Shown piece by piece: positions 37,258-46,191 of a stretch of DNA of 64,000 nucleotides (its first letter is position 1; each line of letters opens with the position of its first letter). Under the pieces are notes generated by a model. It did no database searches and had not been told where the DNA came from. It saw nothing but the letters and a program-made list of their open reading frames with translations. This DNA comes from Bombella pluederhausensis (GTDB taxonomy: Bacteria > Pseudomonadota > Alphaproteobacteria > Acetobacterales > Acetobacteraceae): assembly GCF_026385525.1 (NCBI RefSeq), contig NZ_JANIDY010000001.1, forward strand, positions 496,001 through 560,000, read 5' to 3'. The position numbers and the translations under genes are program-made.

Positions 37258-38484
37258 ATGAGGAACGGAACGAAGCATATGGAAACAGGGCCTGTCATTG
37301 GTGAGGGGTGGCAGAAATTTGCCACATTCTTGACGCACGCCGGTCGGCAGGCCCCGGACCAGAGCGGCAGCTTCGTTAACATGCCAGTCGAACGGGGTTC
37401 GACAGTGGTGTTCCCCAGTGTGGAGGCTATGGAGGCTCAGGGGGAACATGCTTACGGGCACCGTCTGGTTTACGGCGCCATGGGCAATCCGGTTCAGCAT
37501 CGGCTGGAACAGGTGATTGCGGCGCTGGAAGGCGGGGCTCATACGCAGGTTGTCAATTCCGGTCTGGCAGCCTGTAGCGTTGCCTTACTGGCTTTTCTGA
37601 AGGCAGGGGATCATCTGCTGCTGCCCGATTCGGTTTATGGTCCGACACGGCGTTTTGCGCTTGGCATGCTGGCCCGGTTTGGCGTGGAAACCAGCTTCTA
37701 TCCCCCGCACGCTGATGAAGCTACGTTGAGGGCGCATATCAAGCCCAATACAGCCGTGATTTTTGCGGAAAGCCCCGGAAGCCATACGTTCGAGGTGCAG
37801 GATATTCCGCTGATCGCCAGGATGGCCCATGGAGCAGGGGCACGGCTTCTGCTGGATAATACATGGGGGATTGGGGCATTTCAGCCTTTCACTCATGGGG
37901 TGGATGTCTCCATTCAGGCCCTGACGAAATATCCCAGCGGCCATGCGGATGTTATTCTGGGATCAATCACAGTCCAGCGGCCAGAGCATTGGCAGGCTCT
38001 GAGGCGTGCAGCGATCGAACTGGGGGCCTGCGGTGCCCCGGATGATTGCTGGCTGACTCTCAGGGGACTGAAAACCATGGCGGTTCGTCTCTCTCAGCAA
38101 GCCCGCTCTGCCTATGAGCTGGCTCTCTGGCTGGAGAGCCGACCAGAGGTGGCATATGTGCGTCATCCGGCCCTGCCGGGCTGTCCGGGTTATGCGCTTT
38201 GGAAGCGTGATTTCACCGATGCCAGCGGCCTGTTTGGTGTGGAGCTGGTTGAAGGGATCACGCAGGACGCCATGATCGCCATGCTGAATGGGCTGAACCT
38301 GTTCGGTATCGGGGTAAGCTGGGGCGGGTATGAAAGCCTTGTCCTGCCGACTTCCGGTGGCCTGACACGCAGTCATAAAGATGGCCTGCCGAAAGGGGCT
38401 GCCTTCCGTATTCAGGTCGGGCTGGAAAATGTAGCGGATCTGAAGGCCGACCTGACCCGTGGGCTGGATGGGCTGAAACGCTGA
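37258..38484 (+). CDS. metC: Cystathionine beta-lyase
   Basis: PLP enzyme that splits cystathionine into homocysteine, pyruvate and ammonia for methionine synthesis. The 408-residue protein belongs to the Cys/Met-metabolism family: AYGHRLVYGAMGNPVQHRLEQ, VNSGLAACSVALLAFLKAGDHLL, LLLDNTWGIGAF, the PLP lysine in IQALTKYPSGHADVILG, and the C-terminal SWGGYESLVLP typical of MetC rather than MetB. The ATG at 37258 has GGGAG 8 bases before it; a GTG at 37249 is in frame. No methionine riboswitch was recognised in the leader. Confidence 0.93.
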   Translation: MRNGTKHMETGPVIGEGWQKFATFLTHAGRQAPDQSGSFVNMPVERGSTVVFPSVEAMEAQGEHAYGHRLVYGAMGNPVQHRLEQVIAALEGGAHTQVVNSGLAACSVALLAFLKAGDHLLLPDSVYGPTRRFALGMLARFGVETSFYPPHADEATLRAHIKPNTAVIFAESPGSHTFEVQDIPLIARMAHGAGARLLLDNTWGIGAFQPFTHGVDVSIQALTKYPSGHADVILGSITVQRPEHWQALRRAAIELGACGAPDDCWLTLRGLKTMAVRLSQQARSAYELALWLESRPEVAYVRHPALPGCPGYALWKRDFTDASGLFGVELVEGITQDAMIAMLNGLNLFGIGVSWGGYESLVLPTSGGLTRSHKDGLPKGAAFRIQVGLENVADLKADLTRGLDGLKR

Positions 38485-38486
38485 GA

Positions 38487-39983
38487 TCAGAGAGGCGTGC
38501 GGTAGGAGAGAGCTTCTGCCGCATGGTGTTTCTGTACGGTTTCTGTTCCATCCAGATCAGCAATCGTGCGGGCGATACGGAACATGCGGGTAATGCCACG
38601 GTGTGAGAGCTTCATCCGTAAGGCAGCCTGTTCGGCGAGGGTCAGGGCATCGGCTTCAAACTGGAAGCCTTCGGGAGGCATCACGGCATTGCAGGCGCCC
38701 TGCCGTTCCATCTGCCGGTCATAGGCTTTCTGCACTCTGGCCCGGACTTCCGCACTGCTTTCCCCCGTCGGGGCACGGCTGATGGCCAGTGGAGATAAGG
38801 AATGGATATGCACGCATAAATCCATACGGTCCAGCATCGGGCCGGAGATGCGGGCCGTGTATTCCTGAGCACAGCGTGGGGCCCGGTTACAGGCCCGTTC
38901 CCTGTCATGGATGTATCCGCAGCGGCAGGGATTCATGGCGGCAATGAGCTGGAAGCGGGCCGGGTAATGGGTATGGCGTGCCGCACGGGAAATCGTGACC
39001 TCGCCTGATTCAACAGGCTGGCGCAGACCTTCAAGGCAGTTGCGGGGAAATTCGGGGAATTCATCCAGAAACAGAACGCCATTATGGGCAAGGCTGACCT
39101 CGCCGGGCATGGCTTTCGGGCCACCACCGACCAGAGCGGGTAATGTCGTATTATGGTGGGGGGCACGGTAGGGTGGACGGTTCACAAGCTGTCCAGCCGG
39201 TAGAAGGCCGCCGATACTGTGGATGCGGCTGGTTTCCAGTATTTCGGCAGCGGTGAGGTCGGGCAGGATGCCGGGCAGGCGGCTGGCGAGCATGGATTTA
39301 CCAGACCCCGGCGGGCCGGACATGAGCAGGGAGTGACGTCCCGCAGCGGCGATTTCCAGTACACGGCGGGCCTGCATCATGCCCTTCACATCCCGCAGGT
39401 CAGGGCCGTAATCGGGCGGCTGAGGGGCTGGTGGTGGTTCATCTGGCAGGGGTTGCTCCTTGCGGAGATGGCCGATCAGGGCCTTGAGGGACGGCGTGGC
39501 AACGACTTCCAGATCAGGATGGCCCCAGCGTGCTTCTGCGCCCTGTGAAGCAGGGCAGATCAGCCCCTGTTCCTGTGCAGAGGCTGTCAGGGCGGCACAG
39601 AGAATGCCGTTTACGGGGTTGATTGTCCCATCAAGGGCGATTTCACCCAGAGCGGCCAAACGGGTCACGGCTTCTGCCGGAATGACGCCCATGGCGACCA
39701 GCACGCCAAGGGCGATGGGGAGGTCGAAATGCGCCCCTTCCTTGGGCAGGTCAGCTGGTGTGAGATTGACGAGAATCCGCTTGGGCGGAAGGGCCAGCCC
39801 CATGGCTGAGAGGGCCGCCCGGACACGCTCCCGTGATTCAGCAATGGCACGGGCGGGCATTCCGACAATGATGAAGGAGGGAAGCCCGCTGGAAATCTGT
39901 ACTTCCACCATGACAGGCAATGCATCGATTCCAGAAAAGGTGAAACTCTGGATGCGGGCAAGGGAAGGCGGTATGGCCGACAT
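38487..39983 (-). CDS. comM: YifB/ComM family Mg-chelatase-like AAA+ ATPase
   Basis: AAA+ ATPase of the ComM family. In naturally competent bacteria ComM is a hexameric helicase that promotes branch migration during DNA uptake; in others its role is unclear. The 498-residue protein starts with the Lon-like fold (VEVQISSGLPSFIIVGMP, SRERVRAALSAMGLALPPKRILVNL). It continues with Walker A MSGPPGSGKSMLASRLPGILP, Walker B NGVLFLDEFPEF, the zinc-finger-like CRCGYIHDRERAC and the C-terminal helix region SHRGITRMFRIARTIADL. It is convergent with metC, 2 bases apart. Confidence 0.94.
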   Translation of the reverse strand: MSAIPPSLARIQSFTFSGIDALPVMVEVQISSGLPSFIIVGMPARAIAESRERVRAALSAMGLALPPKRILVNLTPADLPKEGAHFDLPIALGVLVAMGVIPAEAVTRLAALGEIALDGTINPVNGILCAALTASAQEQGLICPASQGAEARWGHPDLEVVATPSLKALIGHLRKEQPLPDEPPPAPQPPDYGPDLRDVKGMMQARRVLEIAAAGRHSLLMSGPPGSGKSMLASRLPGILPDLTAAEILETSRIHSIGGLLPAGQLVNRPPYRAPHHNTTLPALVGGGPKAMPGEVSLAHNGVLFLDEFPEFPRNCLEGLRQPVESGEVTISRAARHTHYPARFQLIAAMNPCRCGYIHDRERACNRAPRCAQEYTARISGPMLDRMDLCVHIHSLSPLAISRAPTGESSAEVRARVQKAYDRQMERQGACNAVMPPEGFQFEADALTLAEQAALRMKLSHRGITRMFRIARTIADLDGTETVQKHHAAEALSYRTPL

Positions 39984-40014
39984 GGCGGGAACTTTCCTTA
40001 TGGGCCGGATATGA

Positions 40015-40045
40015 AACCGCCCGACAGAGGGACTGCCGGGCGGTT
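40015..40045 (-). terminator. Inverted repeat after serA
   Basis: AACCGCCCG (40015-40023) pairs with CGGGCGGTT (40037-40045). In the serA direction the stem is followed by TTCAT, a weak T tract. It lies between the serA stop and the comM start. Confidence 0.5.
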
Positions 40046-40077
40046 ATCAGAGCTAGACCGGACGGAACCGTGGAGGC

Positions 40078-41343
40078 TCAGTCTTCGGCAGGGAGAGGAC
40101 GGATGGAGCGGGCACGCAGGGTACCCTTCAGGCTGCGCAGCTGTTCCAGCAGGCTTTTTTCAAGCTCGGGAACATTCTGGCCTTCCTGTGCTTCGGCTTC
40201 CGTCACGACATAGCCAAGCTCGCCATCCGTCTGAAGGAACTGGGCTGTCAGGTTACAGGCGGCCTTGGCGAAAATGTCGTTGATCTGGCCAAGGATGCCC
40301 GGCTGGTTGGAATGAACATGCATGAAGCGCATTCCGCCGGGGCGTTCGCCAAGCTGGACCTGCGGGAAGTTGACCGCCCCGATGGTGGAGCCGACATCAG
40401 AATAATCCACCAGCTTTTGGGCGACTTCCACACCGATGCGTTCCTGCGCTTCCATGGTGGAACCGCCGATATGCGGGGTCAGCAGTACATTCTCCAGCCC
40501 CTGAAGCGGTGTGGTGAAGCGTTCCTGACTGCTCTTTGGTTCTACGGGGAAGACGTCAATGGCGGCACCCATCAGATGGCCGTCCTTCAGGGCACGGGCC
40601 AGAGCTTCAAGGTCCACAACGGTGCCACGGGCATTATTGAGCAGAATGGAGTTCGGCTTCATGGCTCGGATTTCGGCCTCGCCAATCATGTTCTGTGTTT
40701 CCGGTGTTTCGGGAACATGCAGCGTCACGATGTCGGACTGGCCCAGCAGTTCTTCCAGAGAGCTGACGGCAATGGCATTACCATGAGGCAGGCGGGGGGC
40801 GATGTCGTAATAGAGAACCCGTAGCCCGAAGGATTCGGCCAGAACGGAAAGCTGGGACCCGATGGAGCCATAGCCGACAATACCGACCGTCTTGCCACGG
40901 ACTTCCCACGCATTGTTGGCGGATTTTTCCCAGCCACCCTTGTGGCAGGCATCGGAACGAGACGGGATGCGGCGCAGCAGCATCACGATCTCACCCATCA
41001 CCAGCTCGGCAACGGAACGGGTGTTGCTGAAGGGCGCATTAAAGACCGGGATACCGGCCATCCGGGCGGCCTTGAGGTCCACCTGATTGGTCCCGATGCA
41101 GAAGCAGCCAATGGCCATAAGGCGATTGGCGGAGTTGATGACATCGGCTGTCAGCTGCGTCCGGCTGCGGATGCCGACCATATGGACACCCTCAAGGGCT
41201 TCTTTGAGGGCATCACCCTCCAGTGCGCCTTTCAGCCGGGTGACAGAGGCATAGCCCTGCTGTTCCAGATAATTGACGGCACTGTCGTGGATGCCTTCCA
41301 GCAGGAGAATCTTGATTCTGTTCTTGGCGAGGGAGAGGGGCAT
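40078..41343 (-). CDS. serA: D-3-phosphoglycerate dehydrogenase
   Basis: First step of serine synthesis: oxidises 3-phosphoglycerate to 3-phosphohydroxypyruvate with NAD. The 421-residue E. coli-type enzyme has CIGTNQVDL and NAPFSNTRSVAELVMGEI. The NAD-binding loop is VGIVGYGSIGSQL, followed by the catalytic Arg in NNARGTVVD and the His in LTPHIGGSTMEAQ. The C-terminal ACT domain (FMHVHSNQPGILGQINDIFA) is where serine inhibits the homologous enzyme. It lacks the intervening domain of longer SerA types. Confidence 0.96.
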   Translation of the reverse strand: MPLSLAKNRIKILLLEGIHDSAVNYLEQQGYASVTRLKGALEGDALKEALEGVHMVGIRSRTQLTADVINSANRLMAIGCFCIGTNQVDLKAARMAGIPVFNAPFSNTRSVAELVMGEIVMLLRRIPSRSDACHKGGWEKSANNAWEVRGKTVGIVGYGSIGSQLSVLAESFGLRVLYYDIAPRLPHGNAIAVSSLEELLGQSDIVTLHVPETPETQNMIGEAEIRAMKPNSILLNNARGTVVDLEALARALKDGHLMGAAIDVFPVEPKSSQERFTTPLQGLENVLLTPHIGGSTMEAQERIGVEVAQKLVDYSDVGSTIGAVNFPQVQLGERPGGMRFMHVHSNQPGILGQINDIFAKAACNLTAQFLQTDGELGYVVTEAEAQEGQNVPELEKSLLEQLRSLKGTLRARSIRPLPAED

Positions 41344-41423
41344 GCGGGTAACCTCATCGTGGTAACCGGGTCAGCAGATGTGACCTCATGAAGAATCGTT
41401 ATCTATCTGTAATGGACAGATCG

Positions 41424-42218
41424 TTAAGAGGAAAGGGCCTGTATGGCCTCATCACGGAGGGACGCACTGGCACAGGCCAGAACGGCCCCTTCACTTTCCA
41501 GTGTCAGGGGGGCACCAGCCCAGTCTGTCAGGCTGCCACCGGCCCCGGTGATGATGGGGGAAAGTGGCCCCCAGTCCCACGGTTTGAGCGTATCTTCCGC
41601 AATGATGTCGATTTGGCCGAGAGCCAGAAGCCCATAAGCATAGGCATCACCCCCCCATGAAGTCCGGCGGACTTTCGTCTGGAGTGTCTGGAACTGTCGG
41701 AATTGTGTGGGGCGGAAGATTTCCGGGGCCGTGCAGGAGAGTTCAGCCTCCCGGAGGGCAATAGCCTGCCGGGTGCCGATGGTGCCGGGCAGATGGGGGG
41801 CGATGTAGCGGCTGGCTTTGCCTTCCAGTCCCAGCCAGCGCTCATTGGTGACGGGCTGGTCAATCAGCCCCAGTACGGGGCGGCCTTCATGAAAGAGGGA
41901 TACCAGTGTCGTGAAGCTGGGCCGCCCGGTGACAAAGGAGCGTGTGCCATCTATGGGGTCCAGCACCCAGAGCCAGTCTTTTGATAATGCACCGGAGGTT
42001 CCGGCTTCCTCGCCCAGAATGGCATGATGGGGAACGTGCTTTTCCAGAATGGCCCGCATGGCGGCTTCGGCCTCCCGGTCAGCCTTCGTGACCGGACTGT
42101 CATCCTCCTTGGAGATGATAGCCAGTGACTGACGGAAATAGGGCAGGATGACCTGCCGGGCAGCATCAGCGCATTTTTGGGCGAGGGCCAGATAGGAGGA
42201 AAGATCAGACTGACTCAT
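41424..42218 (-). CDS. hisN: Histidinol-phosphatase, inositol monophosphatase family
   Basis: Metal-dependent phosphatase; the HisN subgroup dephosphorylates histidinol phosphate in histidine synthesis. The 264-residue protein has GEEAGTSG, the metal-binding LDPIDGTRSFVTGRP (the usual family version has DGT.NF) and WDWGPLSPIITGAGG. I start at the ATG at 42218 (MSQSDLSSYLALAQ), which matches the family N-terminus; the frame runs further to 42269. It is divergent from kdsB across about 65 bases. Assignment to HisN over another inositol-phosphatase-like enzyme rests on these motifs. Confidence 0.85.
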   Translation of the reverse strand: MSQSDLSSYLALAQKCADAARQVILPYFRQSLAIISKEDDSPVTKADREAEAAMRAILEKHVPHHAILGEEAGTSGALSKDWLWVLDPIDGTRSFVTGRPSFTTLVSLFHEGRPVLGLIDQPVTNERWLGLEGKASRYIAPHLPGTIGTRQAIALREAELSCTAPEIFRPTQFRQFQTLQTKVRRTSWGGDAYAYGLLALGQIDIIAEDTLKPWDWGPLSPIITGAGGSLTDWAGAPLTLESEGAVLACASASLRDEAIQALSS

Positions 42219-42283
42219 GAGGATTACGCCTTTTTCCGGGTGGGCTGATTGACGCCGGCGGGACTGCACGGCAATCAGGGGTC

Positions 42284-43033
42284 ATGCAACCGATTATTGT
42301 CATTCCCTCCAGAATTGCCTCCACACGGCTTCCACGCAAGGCTTTGGCCGAGATTGATGGTGAGGCCATGATTGTTCATGTGGCCCGCCGGGCTGTTGCG
42401 GCCGGGCTGGGGCCTGTTCTCGTGGCCGCAGGCGATGAGGAAATCCGGGCCGCCGTGGCGGGCATGGACGGTGTGGAAGCCCTTCTGACCGACCCCGCCC
42501 TGCCGAGTGGTTCGGACAGGGTACAGGCCGCATTGGAAGCCTATGACCCGATGGGGCGGCATGACTGTGTCATCAATCTTCAGGGTGATTTGCCGCTTGT
42601 GGAGCCGGATACGCTTCGGCAGGCCTTACGCCCGTTAGAAGATGGGCGGTTTGATATCGGGACGCTGGTGGCCCCGGTGGAGAGTGCTGAAGAACGTGAT
42701 GCCGATTCGGTCGTGAAAGTGGCCTGTACCTTTCAGGGTGATGATGACGTGGCCCGTGCCCTTTATTTTTCCCGCTCTGTGATTCCATGGGGGGAGGGCG
42801 TGTACTGGCACCATGTGGGTGTCTATGCGTGGCGCCGGGATGCTCTGGCCCGGTTTGTTACATTGCCACCTTCCGGACTGGAAGTGCGGGAGAAGCTGGA
42901 GCAGCTCCGTGCGCTGGAAGCTGGTATGACAATTGGTTGTGCCCGGATTGATACGGCCCCGCTGGGCGTGGATACGGCGGAAGATCTTGCAAGGGTCAGG
43001 GCCAGAGTTGGGGAGAGGGCATCATGCCGGTAA
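42284..43033 (+). CDS. kdsB: 3-deoxy-manno-octulosonate cytidylyltransferase
   Basis: Activates Kdo as CMP-Kdo for lipopolysaccharide inner-core synthesis. The 249-residue protein begins IIVIPSRIASTRLPRKALAEI (nucleotide loop), then SGSDRVQAAL, INLQGDLPLVEP (catalytic Asp) and YWHHVGVYAWRRDAL, and ends ARIDTAPLGVDTAEDLARV. Many family members have KPL in the first loop; here it is KAL. The 3' end overlaps pheA by 10 bases, so the two are translated from one message. Confidence 0.94.
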   Translation: MQPIIVIPSRIASTRLPRKALAEIDGEAMIVHVARRAVAAGLGPVLVAAGDEEIRAAVAGMDGVEALLTDPALPSGSDRVQAALEAYDPMGRHDCVINLQGDLPLVEPDTLRQALRPLEDGRFDIGTLVAPVESAEERDADSVVKVACTFQGDDDVARALYFSRSVIPWGEGVYWHHVGVYAWRRDALARFVTLPPSGLEVREKLEQLRALEAGMTIGCARIDTAPLGVDTAEDLARVRARVGERASCR

Positions 43034-43863
43034 TTGCATTTCAGGGAAGACCGGGAGCCTATTCTGACCTTGCCTGCCGGGCGACACGTCCGGGCTGGGA
43101 GACGCTGCCCTGCCGCAGTTTTGCCGAGACGATTGAGGCCGTGCGGGACGGTCAGGCTGATGAAGCCCTGCTTCCGTGCGAAAATTCCCTTGCCGGGCGT
43201 GTGGCGGAGATTCATGCCCTTCTGCCGGAAGCGGGCCTGAAGATTGTGGGGGAGCATTTTCAGCGGGTGGAACATTGTCTGCTGGCTGTGAAGGGCGCAC
43301 GGATTGAGGATATAAAGCGTGTCCATACCCACCCGGTCGCTATGGCGCAGGTGCGGGGCCTTCTGGCCCAGCATGATCTGGAGCCGGTGACGGAGTTTGA
43401 TACGGCAGGTGCTGCCGAGCTGGTCGCTGGCTGGGGCCGGAAAGAAGATGCAGCTATTGCATCGTCTCTTGCCGGGGAGCTGAACGGGCTTGAGATTCTC
43501 TGCCGCAATGTGGAGGACGCCGCTCATAACACGACCCGTTTCTATCGTGTTGCACCGCCCGATGCTGTTGTGGAGCATGAGGCTGGGCACCCCATGATGA
43601 CGACCCTGATCGTTCATATCCGGCATGTTCCCGGGGCGTTGTGGGAGGTTCTTGGCTGCTTTGCACGTCATGGGGTCAACATGACACGCATTGAGAGCTA
43701 TATGCTGGGAGGCTCTTTTGAGGCGTCCCGCTTCCTGATGGATATTGAAGGCTCGCCAGATGAGCAGAAGGTGCATGATGCCCTTCTGGAGCTGGCCAAG
43801 GCCAGTCAGGATCATCACGTTCTGGGCAGTTATTCCCGGAGTTCTTTCCGTGATGAGATGTGA
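43024..43863 (+). CDS. pheA: Prephenate dehydratase
   Basis: Converts prephenate to phenylpyruvate. The 279-residue mono-functional enzyme has AFQGRPGAYSD and LPCENSLAGRVAEIHALL. HHHH-like ligands are replaced by EHFQRVEHCLL, then come HPVAMAQ and DTAGAAELV, and DAAHNTTRFY with the catalytic TRF. The C-terminal ACT domain (HVPGALWEVLGCFARHGVNMTRIESYM) binds phenylalanine for feedback control in relatives. There is no chorismate mutase domain. Start and kdsB stop overlap by 10 bases. Confidence 0.94.
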   Translation: MPVIAFQGRPGAYSDLACRATRPGWETLPCRSFAETIEAVRDGQADEALLPCENSLAGRVAEIHALLPEAGLKIVGEHFQRVEHCLLAVKGARIEDIKRVHTHPVAMAQVRGLLAQHDLEPVTEFDTAGAAELVAGWGRKEDAAIASSLAGELNGLEILCRNVEDAAHNTTRFYRVAPPDAVVEHEAGHPMMTTLIVHIRHVPGALWEVLGCFARHGVNMTRIESYMLGGSFEASRFLMDIEGSPDEQKVHDALLELAKASQDHHVLGSYSRSSFRDEM

Positions 43864-43888
43864 CCTTTCTCCAGAGGAGAGGTCTCAC

Positions 43889-43894
43889 TATAAT
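43889..43894 (+). promoter_or_regulatory. Possible -10 box upstream of dapA
   Basis: A perfect TATAAT lies 66-71 bases before the dapA start. No convincing -35 element stands at the normal distance, so this is only a candidate. Confidence 0.3.
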
Positions 43895-43959
43895 GAAACG
43901 CTGAGCTGGCTGGACCAGCAATGATACTGATGAGCAGGGATAGGGCGGAGATACGAGAT

Positions 43960-44859
43960 ATGACAAAGACAATTAACGAACGGTATCACGGTTCACTGAC
44001 CGCCCTGATAACCCCGATGAAGAAGGATGGCACTCTTGATGAACAGGCCGCTACCCGGCTGATTGAGCGTCAGATCAAGGGTGGCACGACGGGCCTGATT
44101 CCGTCAGGTACAACAGGGGAGAGCCCGACCCTTTCTCACGAGGAACATGGTCGTGTCGTGGAGCATTGTGTTGAGGTGGCGGCTGGCCGTGCGCTGGTGA
44201 TGGCCGGTGCTGGCTCCAACAGCACGCATGAGGCGGTTGGTATGGCCCGTCATGCTCACAAGGTGGGAGCTGATGCTCTGCTGGTGGTGGTGCCTTACTA
44301 CAATAAACCGACACAGGAAGGGCTGTACCGTCACTTCATGACGGTAGCAGATGCAACACCGCTGCCGCTCTGGCTGTACTGCATTCCGGGCCGTTCCGTT
44401 GTGGACCTGACACCGGAGACGCTGGGTCGTCTGGCAAAGCATCCGAACATTGTCGGCACGAAGGATGCCACAGCCAACCTGACACGCCCGATTGCCGTGC
44501 GCCGGGAAGCTGGTGCTGAGTTCAACCAGCTTTCTGGTGAAGATGGGACGATTCTGTCCTTTCTGGCAGCGGGCGGGCATGGCTGCATCAGCGTGACCTC
44601 CAATGTGGTTCCAGACCTTTGCTCCCAGCTGCATCGCCTGTGGCGGGAAGGAAAGGTTCAGGAGGCCATTGCGCTTCAGGACAAGCTGACGCCGCTGCAT
44701 GATGCGCTTTTTGCTGAGACAAGCCCGGCCCCGGCCAAATACGCCATGTCCCGTCTTGGCCTATGCGAGTCTACGCTGCGCCTGCCCATGGTGGAGATTA
44801 CCGAAGCGACAAAGAAGCGTGTGGATGCAGCTCTGCATTCACTTGGGCTTTTGGATTAA
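43960..44859 (+). CDS. dapA: 4-hydroxy-tetrahydrodipicolinate synthase
   Basis: Condenses pyruvate with aspartate semialdehyde, the first committed step to diaminopimelate and lysine. The 299-residue protein has GTTGESPTLSHEEH, YYNKPTQEGLYRHF and the Schiff-base lysine in IVGTKDATANL. The ATG at 43960 is preceded by GCGGAG and gives the family N-terminus; upstream ATGs at 43921 and 43930 extend it without ribosome-binding sequence. smpB starts 10 bases after the stop. The pathway's last enzyme, LysA, is at 7-8.3 kb. Confidence 0.95.
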   Translation: MTKTINERYHGSLTALITPMKKDGTLDEQAATRLIERQIKGGTTGLIPSGTTGESPTLSHEEHGRVVEHCVEVAAGRALVMAGAGSNSTHEAVGMARHAHKVGADALLVVVPYYNKPTQEGLYRHFMTVADATPLPLWLYCIPGRSVVDLTPETLGRLAKHPNIVGTKDATANLTRPIAVRREAGAEFNQLSGEDGTILSFLAAGGHGCISVTSNVVPDLCSQLHRLWREGKVQEAIALQDKLTPLHDALFAETSPAPAKYAMSRLGLCESTLRLPMVEITEATKKRVDAALHSLGLLD

Positions 44860-44869
44860 GACGGTCATT

Positions 44870-45373
44870 ATGGCTGCCAGCAAGAAAAAGACAAAAGGCG
44901 GGCTGATTTCTCACGGCATTGCCGCACAGAATCGCAAGGCCCGCTTCAACTACTCCATTTTGGAGACGGTAGAGGCTGGGCTCGTGCTTAAGGGGCCTGA
45001 GGTTAAGAGTCTCCGCATGGGCCGTGCGACTTTGAGCGAGGCCTACGCTATCGAACGAGATGGCGAGCTGTGGCTTCTGAACTCTTACATCCCTGAATAT
45101 CAGGGGGGTGTTCTATCCCGCTTTGATACACGGGCCCCTCGTAAGCTTCTGCTGCATCGCAAGCAGTTGGCCAAATATATCGGGGAAATCACGAAGGCAG
45201 GGGCTTCCCTTGTACCGCTGGACATTCATTTCAATGCCCGTGGTGTGGCCAAAGTAACGCTCGGTCTTGGTAAGGGGCGTAAGAAAGAAGATAAGCGGCA
45301 CGCTATTGCAGATCGTGACTGGCAGCGTGACAAGGCTCGTCTGCTTCGTAATAAAGGGCGTGGCGATTATTAA
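44870..45373 (+). CDS. smpB: SsrA-binding protein SmpB
   Basis: Binds tmRNA and delivers it to stalled ribosomes in trans-translation. The 167-residue protein has NRKARFNYSILETVEAGLVL, GPEVKSLRMGRATLSEAYA and HRKQLAKYIGEI, and the basic tail KRHAIADRDWQRDKARLLR. The frame extends upstream inside dapA, but the family N-terminus MAASKKKTKGG begins at 44870. The dapA-smpB pair is common in Alphaproteobacteria. The ssrA RNA gene itself was not seen nearby. Confidence 0.97.
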   Translation: MAASKKKTKGGLISHGIAAQNRKARFNYSILETVEAGLVLKGPEVKSLRMGRATLSEAYAIERDGELWLLNSYIPEYQGGVLSRFDTRAPRKLLLHRKQLAKYIGEITKAGASLVPLDIHFNARGVAKVTLGLGKGRKKEDKRHAIADRDWQRDKARLLRNKGRGDY

Positions 45374-45435
45374 GTCGTGAGGAAGGCGGGGGCTTTCTGT
45401 AGTCTCCTGCTTCAGCTTGGAACGGTACATTCATG

Positions 45436-45474
45436 AAAAACCCCCATGATCCGGAAAAGATCATGGGGGTTTTT
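45436..45474. terminator. Bidirectional terminator between smpB and the cold-shock gene
   Basis: AAAAACCCCCATGATC (45436-45451) pairs perfectly with GATCATGGGGGTTTTT (45459-45474) around a CGGAAAA loop. The A and T runs allow it to stop both convergent genes. Confidence 0.9.
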
Positions 45475-45498
45475 CGTCAGATAGGACTGAAGCCTATC

Positions 45499-46191
45499 TT
45501 ATTCGGCGGTGATTTCCACAGCCTCAGGTCCTTTGTGACCCTGAACGACCTTCATGCCGATGGGCTGACCATCAGACAGGCCATGCAGGCCAGAACGCTC
45601 CAGAGCAGAAGCGTGGACGAACACGTCCTTGCCGCCATTCTCCGGCGTGACAAAGCCAAAACCCTTGGTGGTGTTGTACCACTTGACGATACCACGCACG
45701 TCTTCGGCCTGAGACAGGTCTGGAGCTGGATGGAAGCGTTCCTGGCGCATGGGAGCAGCAGGGCGGCGGGGAGCTTCTGCCGTGGCTGTGCTGGCATCGA
45801 CAGAAAGCACTTCAGCAACCTGGCGGCCCTTAGGGCCCTGACCAACACGGACGACAACAGTCGTACCCGGAGCAGGCTCAGTATGGCCAAGGGTGCTCAG
45901 CGTATTAGCGTGCAGGAACACATCACCGCTACCATCGCTCAGGCCCACGAAGCCGAAGCCACGTTCGGTATTGAACCATTTGACGGTCCCGGTGATTTCC
46001 GGGCCGGTAGGGGTGATCTGCGGGCCACCACGGCCACCACCACGGCGGGGGGCGCCACCACCAAAGCCGCCACCACGCGGGGCATCGTAACTGCCGCGAT
46101 CATCGAAGTAAGAAGGCTGGGTCATGAAATCGCGGTCAAAGCCGCCGCGGCGGGAGGAAAAGGAGCTGCGGTCGGATCTATTATTTCTCAA
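45499..46191 (-). CDS. Protein with two cold-shock domains
   Basis: 230-residue nucleic-acid-binding protein. The N-terminal 60 residues are rich in Arg, Gly and Ser (RGGGFGGG, RRGGGRGG). The first cold-shock domain has TGTVKWFNTERGFGFV with DVFLHANTL. The second has GIVKWYNTTKGFGFV with DVFVHASAL. Both carry the RNP1-like KWFN...GFGFV and RNP2-like VFVH motifs. Likely an RNA chaperone or regulator. The start is uncertain: TTG at 46191, preceded by GGGACGAG, keeps the Arg/Gly region whole; an ATG at 46125 would trim it. The leader is long and AT-rich, as for cold-shock messages. Confidence 0.88.
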   Translation of the reverse strand: MRNNRSDRSSFSSRRGGFDRDFMTQPSYFDDRGSYDAPRGGGFGGGAPRRGGGRGGPQITPTGPEITGTVKWFNTERGFGFVGLSDGSGDVFLHANTLSTLGHTEPAPGTTVVVRVGQGPKGRQVAEVLSVDASTATAEAPRRPAAPMRQERFHPAPDLSQAEDVRGIVKWYNTTKGFGFVTPENGGKDVFVHASALERSGLHGLSDGQPIGMKVVQGHKGPEAVEITAE

